A DNA stretch of 64,000 nt from Lottia gigantea (taxonomy: Eukaryota > Mollusca > Gastropoda > Lottiidae): contig NW_008708458.1 in the NCBI RefSeq assembly GCF_000327385.1, forward strand, positions 799,616 through 863,615, in the 5' to 3' direction. Below, in pieces: positions 31,001-44,100 of the stretch (the first letter of the stretch is position 1; each line of letters starts with the position of its first letter). The notes beneath the pieces are model-generated. The model had not been told where the DNA came from and made no database searches. It saw only the letters and a list, made by a program, of their open reading frames with translations. The translations under genes and the position numbers were made by a program.

Positions 31001-34000
31001 CTTGCGTTAAATATTTGTTTTTGCTATCCATACCATATTGAAAATGTCAGGCAGGGTACACTTTTTATCATATTAGCAAGCTTCAAGTGATTTTGAATGC
31101 CATCAATAAAGTCATTTCTTTCTAAACTGATATATATGAACAAGGATTGGGAAAGATTGTTATGACTTCCATTGTGAAAACACATTTGCATTGTTTATGT
31201 AAGCTAATGCTTGCGAACTTCTCTTCATTCACACTGCATGGCATTGCCTCTATTTAATAGCCCAATAAGGTGCAAAAAAGTAGGGCATAAAACTCCATTC
31301 CATTCATTGCCTTAGAGGAATATCAATTTTTTTTAGATATTTATTATCTATCATCAACTACTTGACAGTCAACTTTCAAAACTTTCTCTCTATATTTAGT
31401 TTTCCAGTCCAGTAACAAATGCCTGGTTATTAAAGAAGGGTGTAATGAAGAGATTGAGTTTATTTGATAATAAGTATGTACCAGCTCTCTCATCATTTCA
31501 ACCAGATAACTCAATAGAAGGTCTACCTAAAGAACCGTTACTATATGTTGGCAAGTTTTACTCTTTCATTAACTGAACTTTAAATTTATTAGAAATACCT
31601 GTTGGATAGCAGGTCTTTAAGATATGTTGGACATTAATAATATTAATTTCATAATGAAAAGATCAATGCATACTTTTATACAAATTACAGATTGATAGTC
31701 ATACAAATTGCTGACTTGATGTCTTGTTAGTTATCTAATCATTATAAAAGTAAATGGATTATTATTTGTCCAGTCTTAAGCGCAAAAGTGGGACATCAAC
31801 TTTCATTCTGGTGATCTAATATTTGTTTTGATATTTTGAGCAGGTATGCATCAGAACCAGTTGTATGTTCAACCATCAGCTATATTAAGAGAAGACATGA
31901 TGAATGCACCAGGCAGTAATTTCTCTCCTCAGATAGCCTGGAGACCATATCTTAGTACAGGTAAACACTTCTTGCTCATCAATTTGTAGGGATGATACTT
32001 ATAAGTCAGATGCTAAACAGAATGTGAAGACAACTTCTATACAACTGGCAACGTTGTGTTGCAATTATGTGCTTTAAAGATCGAATTGCAGCCATGATTG
32101 GTTTGTCAGTTTACTCCTTATGATAGACAAAGATATTGCAACAAAGTACTAGAGTACAATTGATTCAGCCAAAAAACATTAACCAACAATATTAGTCAAT
32201 CACTGACTGGTTTGATTACTGTTATATACGTATATGATTGATGTGTATTCTAGCACCATCAAGAACACCAATATTCAGTGGTAACAAGCCTGGTAATAAC
32301 GTACCATTACTGGGAGATAACTCTGATGAAGAAAAGGAAAAATCATTGATAGTCTGGCATGAAAATTATCCCTTTGGTAAGTACATGTACACGTATTATA
32401 CACCTTTTTTTTGAATATTTGTTTTGTGTTATTGTTAGATGTCTGCGTGCAGAACATAATTAGTGAGTACATGAGGCAAACAGACAGAAACCCACATTCT
32501 CCTTATATTAGTAAATATTTCATGGCTACTAAGTGTGACTTCATTATTTTATAACCTTTCTGGAATTTCCTTTAAGTAGGAGTTCTTCAAGCTACATGTG
32601 GATATGCCTAGGTACTATTTCAATAAAACTTTGTGACTTGTGTAAATATATTAGTTGATTGTTCATGTTCTATTTGTAGATAATGGTTACTATCTGTACC
32701 CTGCTATAAGACAGAATTTATTACCAGTCCATAATTTAACGCCTGAGGCTGACACTATCATGTATCTACCAGCTTCTTTACATTACTGGTGGTATGTATA
32801 TTTAATTATGAATTATTTACTACAAACATCACTATTAGATCAACTTAAACATCAATGTATTATTTACTTTGACATTTCTGTATGATTTACTGCAAACATC
32901 ACTGAATGACTTACTGTAAACATCGCTGAATGATGTACTACAAACATCATTGTATGATTTACTACAAACATCACTGTATTGCGTACTACAAACATAGTGT
33001 ATGGTATACTGCAAACATCAGTGTATGACTTACTACAAACATCAGTGTATGATATATTACAAACATCACTGTATGGTATACTACACACATCAGTGTATAA
33101 AAAACATTAAACATCCCAGCACGATTTACTATGGATATCAATGTATGACTTACTTCAAACATCACTTCATGACTTGAAATCTACTTTAGAGCATAAATTA
33201 CTATGGGAATCACTATATTTTTTACTACCAACATCACTCCATGACTTACTACAAACATCACTTCATGACTTACCATTATGAATACTCATTACTAAATGAT
33301 TTACAACAGACATTATATTTTGTATGTTTCAGGAAAGAAGTGATAGCTATAAGTCTAATAACATCAGTTATATTACACATGATACTTACCAAAATAGTTA
33401 AAAAGGAACTGAAACATGTGGTATGTTTTAAATTTGTATTTATATTGTCATCATCAGGTGAAATCATCAACAATTAAATTGTTGAACATTGTGTGTTACA
33501 AAAGACCTGCAGTAGAAATCAATAAAATCGTGTACCATTATTTAATTATAAAAAATGCCAATGTGTTTTGAATTCAATACCAACTCATTGTTATTCTATT
33601 TTCCAGTCTGAAAGTGGTGATAAAAATGATAATAGTAATATAACTGTTCAGAGATCAGATTCTGAGAATTCTGATTCTAGTGAATTTGTATCCAGATTTA
33701 ATACAGAGTTTGATTTTGTACATTGTTTGGGTAAAGGAGGATTTGGAGTTGTGTTTGAAGCTACTAATAAAATGGATGAATGTAACTATGCAATTAAAAG
33801 AATTTGTCTTTCAAATAGGTATGTCTGTTTTATTACTCATTTGAAAAGAATGAAGATGAAAATGGCAGCTTGAAGATTTTTTTAAAGAGAGGTTTAAGAC
33901 AATACTTTGTCCCTTTCATTAAAACAGATCAGATATTTTATGTATATTAATATCTCCTATATTTTTAAAAATATTCAAAAAGATTTTAAAAACTAATCTT

Positions 34001-37000
34001 CTTCGATATTATCAAAATAGATATAAGGTGTCAATGTAACAAGTGTACTAAGAGTGGCAGTGTGCTAAACCCAAAATCTACAAGGACTTGATTATATAGG
34101 GAAATTATTTGTGGCTATGTTAAATGAAAGCTATAGCATTTGTTAAGTTAAATCTTTTGTATGTATCTTAATTTCAGTCTACAAGCTAAAGATAGAGTGA
34201 TGAGAGAAGTCAGGGCTCTCGCTAAACTAGATCACCCTGGTATTGTCAGATATTTCAACGCTTGGATGGAAACTCCACCATTTGAATGGAAAGATAGTCT
34301 TGGATTACAGATAGAAGATAGGTATGTATAACCTTTTGTTCTTTAATACAGGCATTCTCTTTAAAAAAAAACGTTGGTATGTGTAATAATTTTATAGATA
34401 AGAGGCTTGTTTGTTCGTGGATTATGTTGTACCATTTGATCTTCATTTGTAAGTCACAGGTGGAGAAGATTTACAAGCAAACAAGACAAGAAATTATAGC
34501 TCTGCTTTTACTTGTGTAAATGGTCTTTTTTGACCAGTTTAGGAAAAATGATTTAGCCCTTTCTTCTTATTACATAATCTTCAATGCATCAATCTTAACT
34601 AAAGTATCAATTACATATTTTCTTTACTTCTGTATTTTCAGTGAATGTTTGACACCAACCCCTTGTAATTCTGGTACAGATCTCTCTTCCTTTCAACATA
34701 AAAAACAAAGTCAATTTCTTGCTAAATTTGGTAAAGGAGATTGTTTGAGTAAAAGTGATGAATGGAATTTAAAGTGTGGAAATTCACAAACTTTTGAAGT
34801 ACATCAAGGCTTAGATTTGTCAGTTACGGACGAGAGTGGTTCGTATAGTATCGAAACGTGTGAAACCAACAAACACTGTGATAATAATGAGGACTCCTTT
34901 CAAATTGAATTTGCAGATTCAAGATCTGGAGCAATCGAAAGTAACAATGACATATCCACATCAAGTGATACATCAGTGTCGAGCAATGGACTCATCCAAA
35001 ACAGTCCCGCAGTAGAAGAATCGTTCTCTATAGTGTTTGAAGATTCAGGTTGTAAGGATAAAAGCAGTAACGATTCAAACCAATCGAATGTAGTATTTAA
35101 AATTGGAAGTACAGAAACTGAATCAGTGTCTACGAAATCAAACAAACTTGAAATAGTGCAAAAAGAAACTAAGCCAATCGGAAATCTCTATCTATATATT
35201 CAAATGCAGCTGTGTCGAAGAGAAACATTAAAGGATTGGTTATGTGCTAACACGTTAAATCGTGACCGAAGAACTATTCTCGATGTATTTGATCAAATTG
35301 TGGAAGCTGTGGATTATGTTCATAGCTGTGGTCTGATGCACAGAGATTTAAAGGTTAGATATGTGTTATTCTGTAGTTGTTATTTCTATAAAACTTAGCA
35401 TTTGATGATTTTGCAAAACCTGCTAATGTTTTAGGGCCGTTCTGATAGTGATATCATAAAACTCTTAGTTTTAGACCAAAACCATTAGATATCTATCTGA
35501 ATATTTGAATGGTTCAAATACTATGCTATCAATTTTCACATAAAACATAAAACATAAAAAGCTTAGAAAATCTCTGCAACATTTCACAATAATATTTCAC
35601 ATTTCACAGTCAATAACTGTTTAAATCGGTATCCTAAGTAGTATATAGTTATGTGTTGTAAGTCAATATTGTGGACAGTTGGTGCCACCACTGATTGTGA
35701 ATGAATCTAAAAATCTTAATGTCAGCACTATTCATTGTCTAAAAGTACTGTTGTAAGAATATATAATTTGACACATTTGTTAATTGTTAGTGGTGAGGTA
35801 TCAAATGATGCCCATCTTTCATATCTTTAGATTATTACCATTCCAAATCACAAAATATTGGCCCCTTTAAGCAAATAAAGGATAAATTTGTAACTGAAAT
35901 ATCAATATATATTGACTTTTGATAAACCATAGTATATCTCTTAGATGCTTTCAAATTATATTTAATATGTGAGATAAAGATTTGCTTGTGCGACCAGTTA
36001 TCCCTTTTGTTATCAGTGACTAGTAGTTTCGTTCAAGGTTGAACTCTTCAAACTGATTTGATTTACTCACATTCTGGGCTTCTATATATACAGTTCAAGG
36101 ACTCAAGCGGGAGATTACCGGGGTTGGCGGGCTGTATATTTAATATGTCTACAATTTCTTTAGAATTTCTAATTTTTTTATTTCAGCCATCTAATATATT
36201 TTTCTCAATTGATGGAGCTATAAAGATAGGAGATTTTGGTTTAGTAACTGGTGTAGAGAAACAGAATGATGAGTATATAGAACAGATTGGTATGACTGAT
36301 AAACATACAGCCGAGGTTGGAACTCAGTTATATATGTCTCCTGAACAGGTTGGTTTCATTTTCTACATTAATATGGGGCGATTAGAATGTTGGCTCTTAA
36401 CATAACATTATTTTCTTGGTTGAAACAAATTGTGGTCATGGGTTCTAATCTCATTTGGCTTGTGAAAGTATCATGACTTTGAATAAGTCATCTTTGTTAA
36501 TGTGTACAGATCAGTAGTTTGTGAACCTAAGATGTTATCTAAATGTAGTTGTTTCTTTAATATCTTGCACTTTAATGGATGTTTAAACTGAATTTTTTAT
36601 TACACTTTCATGCTGTGTGATCTTCAGACAACTAAACTATTCCAGTCTGGGTCTCTATTGTCGGATATACTTTTTTTTCTAATATTTCAACTGTCTTCAA
36701 AATCAGTCTCATTATGTACATAACAAGTGAAATCTATTTTGATGATAAGCATAAAGTTTTATGTAACATATGTTTATGAATGTTTTTCTAATCTTTTCCC
36801 TTTCAGGTTGCTAGAGCAACATATGATCATAAGGTTGATATTTTTTCCATGGGAATGATTCTCTTTGAGTTATTTTATCCTTTCTCTACACAAATGGAGA
36901 GAATCCGAACACTTGTAAATGTCAAAAATCTGGTATTCCCTGAAAGATTCCAGAAGGAAATGCCAATAGAGGTAAGGTATTTAATTGCAAAAATAAAGAA

Positions 37001-37502
37001 AGAGGATTCTGTCTAAATACACCAATTTACTTGGTGGAATGAAAAACTTTCATACTTGATCATATACATGCACCTACAGGAGCTACAGCATTCTCTTTAT
37101 GTCATGGGTTGATATTTTGAAATGAACTCCCTTTCTCAAAATCCTATGTCTATGGTCAACAGAGTCACACGTTCATTTGTTTTTTTGTTTATAGACTTTT
37201 TAAATACATTTCAAATTTATATTTTTGTTAATACGTATAATTTTGCTGAATTTTCAACTTTAAGCAAACAAGATTATTTTCTGTAACAGTAGATATCATT
37301 GACTTATCATGATTTACACCATTGTTTGTTGTAGATGAAGTTCGTTCAGTGGTTATTGGCCTTGAAACCCTTAGAGAGACCTTCAACTACCCAAATATTA
37401 GACAGTGAACTATTGGAGGAATTTGCAGTCAGAAGAACAGCTTCTAGATTCCGTAATAGGACAATATCTGGTGGTAGCTCATCATCAGTCGCCTCCCCTT
37501 GA
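28023..37502 (+). CDS. EIF2AK3: Eukaryotic initiation factor 2-alpha kinase 3 (PERK)
   Basis: PERK is the ER-membrane kinase that senses unfolded protein and phosphorylates eIF2-alpha. Seventeen exons: 28023-28204, 28713-28842, 29210-29407, 30023-30156, 30421-30536, 30827-30951, 31400-31550, 31844-31960, 32254-32376, 32680-32791, 33333-33420, 33607-33818, 34178-34321, 34642-35353, 36187-36348, 36807-36971, 37335-37502; 3039 bases, 1012 residues (human 1116). Residues 1-25 look like a signal peptide; the luminal sensor domain ([16 protein letters not shown] onward) runs to about 460; one membrane segment lies at about 466-486. Kinase features: glycine loop GKGGFGVV (534-541), Lys556, a large acidic/Ser-rich insert at about 595-800, HRDLK (844-848), DFG (864-866), SPE (899-901). 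Intron 7 uses a GC donor; all others are GT-AG. The gene is head-to-head with BOD1L. Confidence 0.96.
31195..31320 (+). repeat. SINE-like 3' end fragment in PERK intron 6
   Basis: It contains AATAGCCCAATAAGGTGCAA, then AAAGTAGGGCATAAAACTCC and an ATTC-rich tail. Related tails occur near 7350-7385, 15810-15860, 43890-43945 and 50692-50728. The shared 3' block with a short ATTTC/ATTC repeat tail is typical of SINEs; no A/B-box promoter could be assigned. Confidence 0.45.
32869..33290 (+). repeat. Degenerate minisatellite of about 24 bp in PERK intron 10
   Basis: A tandem array whose unit approximates GTATGATTTACTACAAACATC plus a few bases, about 24 bp. It is fairly regular from 32869 to about 33080 and degenerates towards 33290, just before exon 11. 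At least a dozen recognisable units differ by point changes. It has no coding role. Confidence 0.75.
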
Positions 37503-37685
37503 GTATTCCTTTGATTCATTCCACAACAGAACTGAATTTAGTGCAGCTGACCCATGAACTCTTCTTGAAAAACCATTTTAAATAGTGTCATATTTTAGAA
37601 GAGATTGATAAAGGTTAAAGAAATTTAATTAAAGCAATTGTACTGAAGTTTTCCAGTTTTTAAATGTGTTTTGGGGTCACTCTTG

Positions 37686-37925
37686 ACTTTTATTAGCATC
37701 ATTCTAATTTTCCATCAGTTGTTTGTGGTTCCTGAAATTTAGAAATGCTTAACCTTAAATGACATCACTATTGAAAAGCTGCTTATTAATTCGTAGCAGC
37801 TTTCATGATGCTGACATGACATCAATGTCTGAAAATTGGAATGGTGCAAATCGATGCTATTAGTGTCCCTGATACATATAAAAAGTTTAAAATAACCTCA
37901 CTACAATCCCTTTAAATGAAAATTT
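37686..37925. repeat. Family A fold-back copy in the PERK 3' UTR
   Basis: The right half contains GAAAATTGGAATGGTGCAAA then TCGATGCTATTAGTGTCCCT, matching the 18.3 kb copy. The left half carries the inverted counterpart (TTAGCATCATTCTAATTTTC near 37697). Being inside a predicted mRNA, it could fold as a long stem in the transcript. Confidence 0.55.
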
Positions 37926-38886
37926 GAAAGATGTCCAAAGAGTCCCAGTATATTATATGTTATTTGTAGTTATGATCGATTGATCTTGGTTGATAACCGG
38001 TAAATGGAATGTAAATAGGAACTGTAATTTATTCATATTGCTGTACATAGCTTGTCAATCATGTTTGAGAGGGAGGAGCTTATCTGTTTCAAAAGTGCCT
38101 AAGTTGTCATCATAATGTGACATTTTGTTTTGCCAAAAAATGTTAAGATATATCTGAAAATGGGAAGTGAATTTGGAATGTTATTTGTATTGCATGTTGT
38201 TATTCATGTTTTAAGTCATTACCAGAAATTTGAAGATGAAAGAGTGATCTTTTACAACTTAAAAATGATATCCACTGCCATCAACTTGGCATAAAAATAT
38301 TATAATGGTACTTGGGGGAAATCCTTGTATTTCTAGTTGAGTTTTGGACTTTTTTATTTTATAATTTATTTTCGTGTTCATATTTTATTTAGTTAAGTTT
38401 TGAAATACGAAATTTCTGTACATACATATATTGTATCATCCCTCATTTTGAAATCCCACCATTCTTTAAGCCATTCCTTCATTTTGGTCAGGGAAAATGA
38501 GCATTTAAAAGTTATCGGTCTTTTTGCTAAAAATTAGGTGGGGAATGGAGTAGTGCTAGCACTTAACACACACTAGTTATTTTGCTAGCAATCTTTACTC
38601 TTCTCAAATTCAGTTGCTTGTTGACTTAGTTGTAATCTCTCCTTATTTTACAAGGCCTATAATTATTTCACTCATTTGTATGCAAGATTTTAGTATGAAT
38701 GTAATGCAAGGACTCTTGTGAATTCAGTGGCATTAATGGACAGAGGCAGAAATCTTTGTAAATATTGTCCAGTTTTTGCGTAGAGTTCCTTGTTTTTCTT
38801 CCAGTTTATAAGGGTTTATTATTGTTAATGATTAAGCAGTCATCACTTGTTATATATGTATTAATGAAATTCATAAAGTACATATA

Positions 38887-38925
38887 AATAAATTGTTTTA
38901 TTTTCCGGTATAAATTGAGAATAAA
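38887..38925 (+). promoter_or_regulatory. Candidate PERK poly(A) signals
   Basis: AATAAA at 38887-38892 and 38920-38925, the last strong hexamers before the opposing gene. They would give a 3' UTR of about 1.4 kb. Confidence 0.5.
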
Positions 38926-39219
38926 GTTTACATTACAACTGTTGAATACTACATTGAAGTGTTAACTCAGAAAAATGATAAGCCTACAGACTATTGACAG
39001 AAACATAATAATTTAAGATTCTCTTAATCACTAAATTTTTAAGACCTGTATAAAATTAATAGTAGCTACTTGTAGATACTACTGATTTAATACTGGCAGT
39101 CCATATTGAAAATTTGGAGATCCTAAAATCCTTTCTAACAGTAAAGAAAATCAGAAGTTATGATGTTTCTGTCAACTGGGGTTTGGCTAAAAATTAAATG
39201 TCCAGCTCAGAGGACCACA

Positions 39220-40652
39220 TCAACGAAGTAATTCTGGTTTGTTGAAAACCATTTCAAGCTTCTCTGTACATTCATTGCAAGAATTCTCAGCTTTCTTCAG
39301 AGTGTGGACCATATGTGGATTAAATTGAGTGGCTAAGTCAACTTCAAGTAAATGACTCTTAGCTGAAAAAGAAAAAAGAAAACAACATGCAATGTATAAG
39401 AGTGAGAAGGAACATTTTCAGGAACTCCAGTGAAATAGAATCGAAATAAAAACTAGTGTACATGAGTATGGAGTATGAGTACATTTGGAGGACCATTTTT
39501 AGGATCTCAGGTTTTGGGCTTGTGCTTAAACTTCACCAGCAATTAATGTCCATGACTACATCCTTACAATTTTTTCACAAGTCAAGAAATGCTAGCTGAG
39601 AGCTGACCCAGCAACATTTCTAAAACTCTATAAAAGATATGGAATATAAAGGAAAAAGATATAGGCCTACATGTGTACATAACTACAATGACTGTGCTTA
39701 CGATTTCCTAGGGTTAATGTCTTTTTGAAATGTCTATCTGTAATTTCCAGCTTCATCCTGATAACTTACTGATAGTTTGGGAAAGAGAGTCCTTTAGCTC
39801 GTTCAATTCTTTATTGATTTCATCTATAGTGGCTGTAGCTACATTGTGGTCATATGGTATGGCTACATTTTCATGGTTATCTTCACTGAAAAATAAGAAC
39901 AGGGAGAAATGATAAATTTGATGCAATTACACACCACATTTATTTCTATTTTCTTAAAACAAGATAAGAAATAGATTGACCCAAGACAAAATTCACCAAC
40001 ATTCTACAGCAATCCTCTACACTACCAGATTCCAATTCACAATAGTCGGAGAAATATGTGCCTCCAGTGCCGCATTCTATAAACATAAACCTAATTTTGA
40101 TTTTCTACTTCACTTGTGAGTTGTGTACACTAACAGTGGCGTTCCTAGGAAATAGATTTTGTGTTGGGTTTAATAACTGAGAAGGTGTGGAGGCAAAGAC
40201 GACACTAAGCTTTGAACAAAAAAAAACATAGCATAATACCGAGACATTGCCTTGAGATTGTTCAGTCTTTTCCACAGAACTTGAAGGCTAACTACTACTA
40301 GGCAAATAGCTTGACAGGTCACTGTATTCTTTAGGCATGACGTCTGTCACGAGACAGTCACGTGATCAATTAAATGTCGTTATTATTTTCTCTTGATCAA
40401 AACTTAAACAAATCAAAAGCAACATGTACAATCTGTTCTCTTTCAAATCATTATGAAAATTTCTGTATCTGAAATAAAGGATTGTTAAGTAATATGCCAA
40501 AACAATAAATGACATTTTTGACTTCACATTACGTCATTGGAATCTGGTAGAGACTTTTTCACAGGAAATGGCGGAAGATCCAACAAGTTTTTAGAAAATT
40601 TATCAACATTGCCTTTAATTTCCAAGTTCTTTAATTTCTTTATATTATTCAT
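39220..40652 (-). CDS. Small coiled-coil-like protein, family not recognised
   Basis: Three minus-strand exons are supported: 40652-40528 (ATG at 40652), 39885-39770 and 39362-39220 (stop TGA at 39222-39220), totalling 384 bases and 127 residues. Exon ends fit in phase 2 then phase 1, and acceptors have good pyrimidine tracts. The donor of the first exon (AT|GTGAAG) is weak. The product is charged, with a PPFP motif near residue 28, a predicted coil from about residue 53 (IDEINKELNELKDSLSQTI), and a Cys pair in NSCNECTEKLEMVFN near the end. I do not recognise a family. Another small open exon, 40952-40902, with a perfect donor (AAG|GTAAGT) lies upstream and may be a leader or alternative exon. 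The gene is divergent from the NHL gene, 508 bases between starts. Confidence 0.6.
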
Positions 40653-41160
40653 TATATTGAAAACATTTATATTAACCACTTGTCAATCTTTTTAGACAGA
40701 TGTCTTGAATGACAAGCAGGCCCGACAAACTCGAACAAAACTACAGAAACTTTCAGTTTTTTCTGTAAAGTCACTAGTCAGCAGTTTCTTTCAAATTCAC
40801 TCCAGGACTCAGCCAAGATACTCAAAGTTAATCAAGGATATGTCCCCAGTGTTGACATTGCTGACAAGACAATAATGAAATATGACAATGATATGACTTA
40901 CCTTTTTTGTTCTTGGTTTTTCTTTTTCACTTATCATTTTCACTAGAATCATTCTTTTCTGTCTACCCCCAGGCAAACAGGGGCCGAGAAGCTAGTCCAT
41001 GATATGTCACTTGAAGCCAACACTTGATTTCTTCTGGCTGCAGCCCCGATACTTTTTCTGTTGAGTTCAGTTAGTCGGAATTCAATAGATATATTTACTT
41101 TCAGGTTAACAATAAACAGAATACCTAAATTGAAGAGTAAGGAATTTGGAAACCTTCATT
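40653..41160. promoter_or_regulatory. Divergent region between the small gene and the NHL gene
   Basis: The two starts are 508 bases apart. The interval holds a candidate minus-strand exon with donor at 40902 and, on the plus strand, an in-frame TGA at 41131-41133 that closes the NHL reading frame upstream unless it is spliced. No TATA box or other strong motif is seen. It probably contains both transcription starts. Confidence 0.45.
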
Positions 41161-44100
41161 ATGAGTTCCCTAACTTTAGATGATAAAAGGACATTGCTTG
41201 GTAAGCAGTTGACACTGGGTTATCAAAAAATAAACAGTTTAAATGCCAAGACTAGAAAAGTAAAAGCTGCACAAGGATTTGTGATGATGAAAAGGGACAA
41301 GATTATGAGGCATGTTGAGGAACATGTTAAAAGATTGGTCAATTCTTTAGATGAGTTGAAACACAGATTTGAAGATGATTTGAAGATACTGGTGGGTGAA
41401 AAGAGCGCTGAGTTGGAGTCTGAGTTTGATGAAATTCAAGATGATGTTTGTATGTTGATGGAGATCTGTGTAGAATCTGAAAATACTTTGAAATTAGGAA
41501 ATGAGAATCTATTGGACAAACACAGTGATGCTTTAGTCACATCATTCAACATGTTATTTGAAACAGATGAAAGTATTGTAGACTATGATAAAATGATAGT
41601 GATGGATTTTAAACCATATGATTTAGAAAATTTAATGTTGAGAAAAGGGTTAGGTTATGTCATTACTAGTGAGTCCAACACAGCACAACCTTTATCTCCT
41701 TATATGGCATATTCATTCACACAGACAGAACCTGTCAATCATAAAGATATTGGAACACAAACATCACCAAATCCTTGTTTGACTAGAAGACAAATACCAC
41801 CTAATTACATGCCTCAACAAGCTATGAATTACAACAATATGTTACTAGCTAGACAAAACTATTATCCTCCGTATTTTACTCCAGGACCAAATTATTTCGG
41901 CCATCCAGTTGCAGCGGGTGTTGGAAACCCTTTGAATATGAACAACAACTTTGACATGACTGGTGGAATACCACATCCAAATTCTGCTACTATGCCTAGA
42001 TATTTTTATCCTCCAGCAGCAGCCATGAACCAAATACCACTGCAAGCAACTTCTTATGATCAAATGCAAACATCTCCCCCACACCAGATATCCCCTACAC
42101 CTTCTAAAAGAATTGATATAAGGTCATGTGATGACCCACCAGTTTCACCAGTTGTAGAAAAACCAAAAGATTACTCAGAAGCCATTTTGAAGAAATTAGC
42201 ATCTGGTGGTGGTGAAAGATATCGTCCATTATTTTCTACTGATCTATCCAATACAGGAACATCATTTAGCACTGAAAATGGAGTTCAGCAGCTGAGGAGG
42301 ACAGAGTTATCTGGTGCCAACATCACCAGAAGTTCCAGTCCAGACCTTAATTCATCCCATCATAGTGAGCAAGAAATATCAACTAAAAAACCACCTAGAC
42401 TTCCAGGAGCTAAGACAGTGGACAGGCTTCTCAATGCCAGCAGTATTAGTGCCAAAATTAAAACCCCACTAGCTTCAACTCCAATATGTGAAGATCGAGG
42501 GAGAAGTAAATCATTCAGTGTGAGATTTTCACCAACTTCGACATTAGAGTCCATGAACAACAGCAAGGCATTGGACTCATTAAATACATCTTATATGCCG
42601 AAATCTATTCAAGAGTTGAAAGACCTGCAAAGGATGTCATTTCCACAAGAGAACAGAAATTCAGAGATGAAGAAAAATGACAAGAACAATGATAAATACC
42701 ATAATGGCCATGAGAAATCAGAGATTGAATTGAGAATGGAGCAACCGTGGAGAAATCCGGAAAATGTAACACAACAAAAATCCAAGAAAGATGATATACC
42801 AGATGTAATTATCAAAAAAGTTGACCTTCCAGATGTAATTATTCAAAAGGTTGAATACATGGATCTCAATGGTCAACAGAACAAAAAGTCAGCCAATGAA
42901 TCTTGGGATGAGGAATGTTTGATGATTGATGACCCACATTCATCACGAAATACAGAAGGACATGATGCCCAAGTGATTGATCTGACTAATCCAGAAGCAA
43001 GGAACAATTCCACTCTATATCCAAGCTGGAAGATACAGGATGACCCAGGAGAAAGAAAGAAAGCTAAAATGTCTGACAGTGGAATTGCTGCTGATATTTG
43101 TCAAAGGTCTGGAACTTGGGATTCTGAAATTAATAATCCAAATAGTAATGATTGGAATGAATCTGATGAAAATATAGATGGGGCAAACCCTTTAGAAAAA
43201 ACAGACAGAAGTAAACCAACTTCTGTTAATTTAGAAGCTGGTGTGGTAAAATCTATTAATTTGTCCCAATTCAAATCCATGTTTGAAAAACACATAGAAT
43301 CCAATGATCATATACCACAAACTGGACAAACCAGAAGCAGTCAAAGGAGAACAAGCGAGGTAAAGAATGGTTTTTATTTCTTATACTGAATACTACAAAA
43401 TAGCAGTTACTGGTATTCTTAAAATATCCCTATGCGGCCTGTCAACCTGTCAGCCTGTGCTTAGATCAGAGAACACGAGGAAAGTGGTTCTTGAACATGC
43501 TTAGTTAATAGTTCAGTTTATGCTTTTCAGTCTTCCTGTTCTAAACCTAAAGAAATAGATAAAGAACCACCATTACCTGAACCTATCAGAATTTCTTATT
43601 TTACTGTAACCAAAGGTAAATTTAAATAGTGTCTAAAATAACTGATAAATGATATATATGACATCAAAAATTATGATCTTTTAAAGATGCTGTAATCCTT
43701 CTTTTTCGACTAGTGACTTACAAATTTCACCATACAAACTTTTAATGGAAATGGTTAATTGAGCCGAAATTTTCAGTTTTGTATTTTCTCTATGAGTACT
43801 AGTAGAATGATTCTTTGTGTAAAACTTGATGCAGATCTGAGTCATGTGGCATGACAAAATTCCCTCTATGCAGGCTGCATGACGTTGTCACTCTTCATCA
43901 TTAGCCAATACAGGTGCATAAAAATAGGAAACTCTATTTAATTTCTTTATTATGTCTTCCAGATATAGAGGTAGCAATCACCTATACAGTGGGTAGACCT
44001 GGTACAGCTGATCCTTTACATACAGATGTATTAAACTTCCCTATTGGTATAAATATAAACAGTGAAGGAGCTATAATAGTTAATGATACTTCTAGTCATT

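Larger units (their letters stand above)
37503..39219. other. PERK 3' UTR and convergent spacer
   Basis: PERK's 3' UTR probably extends to AATAAA signals at 38887-38892 and 38920-38925, a leader of about 1.4 kb. A family A fold-back copy lies at 37686-37925 inside it. A TTTATT at 38896-38901 is an AATAAA for the opposing small gene, so the two transcripts probably overlap tail to tail. No coding sequence is seen. Confidence 0.55.

Noticed and set aside
40709-40765. Short plus-strand peptide starting MTSRPDKLEQNYRN
   Set aside because: No splice donor follows and the frame closes within 20 codons. It probably belongs to the divergent promoter.
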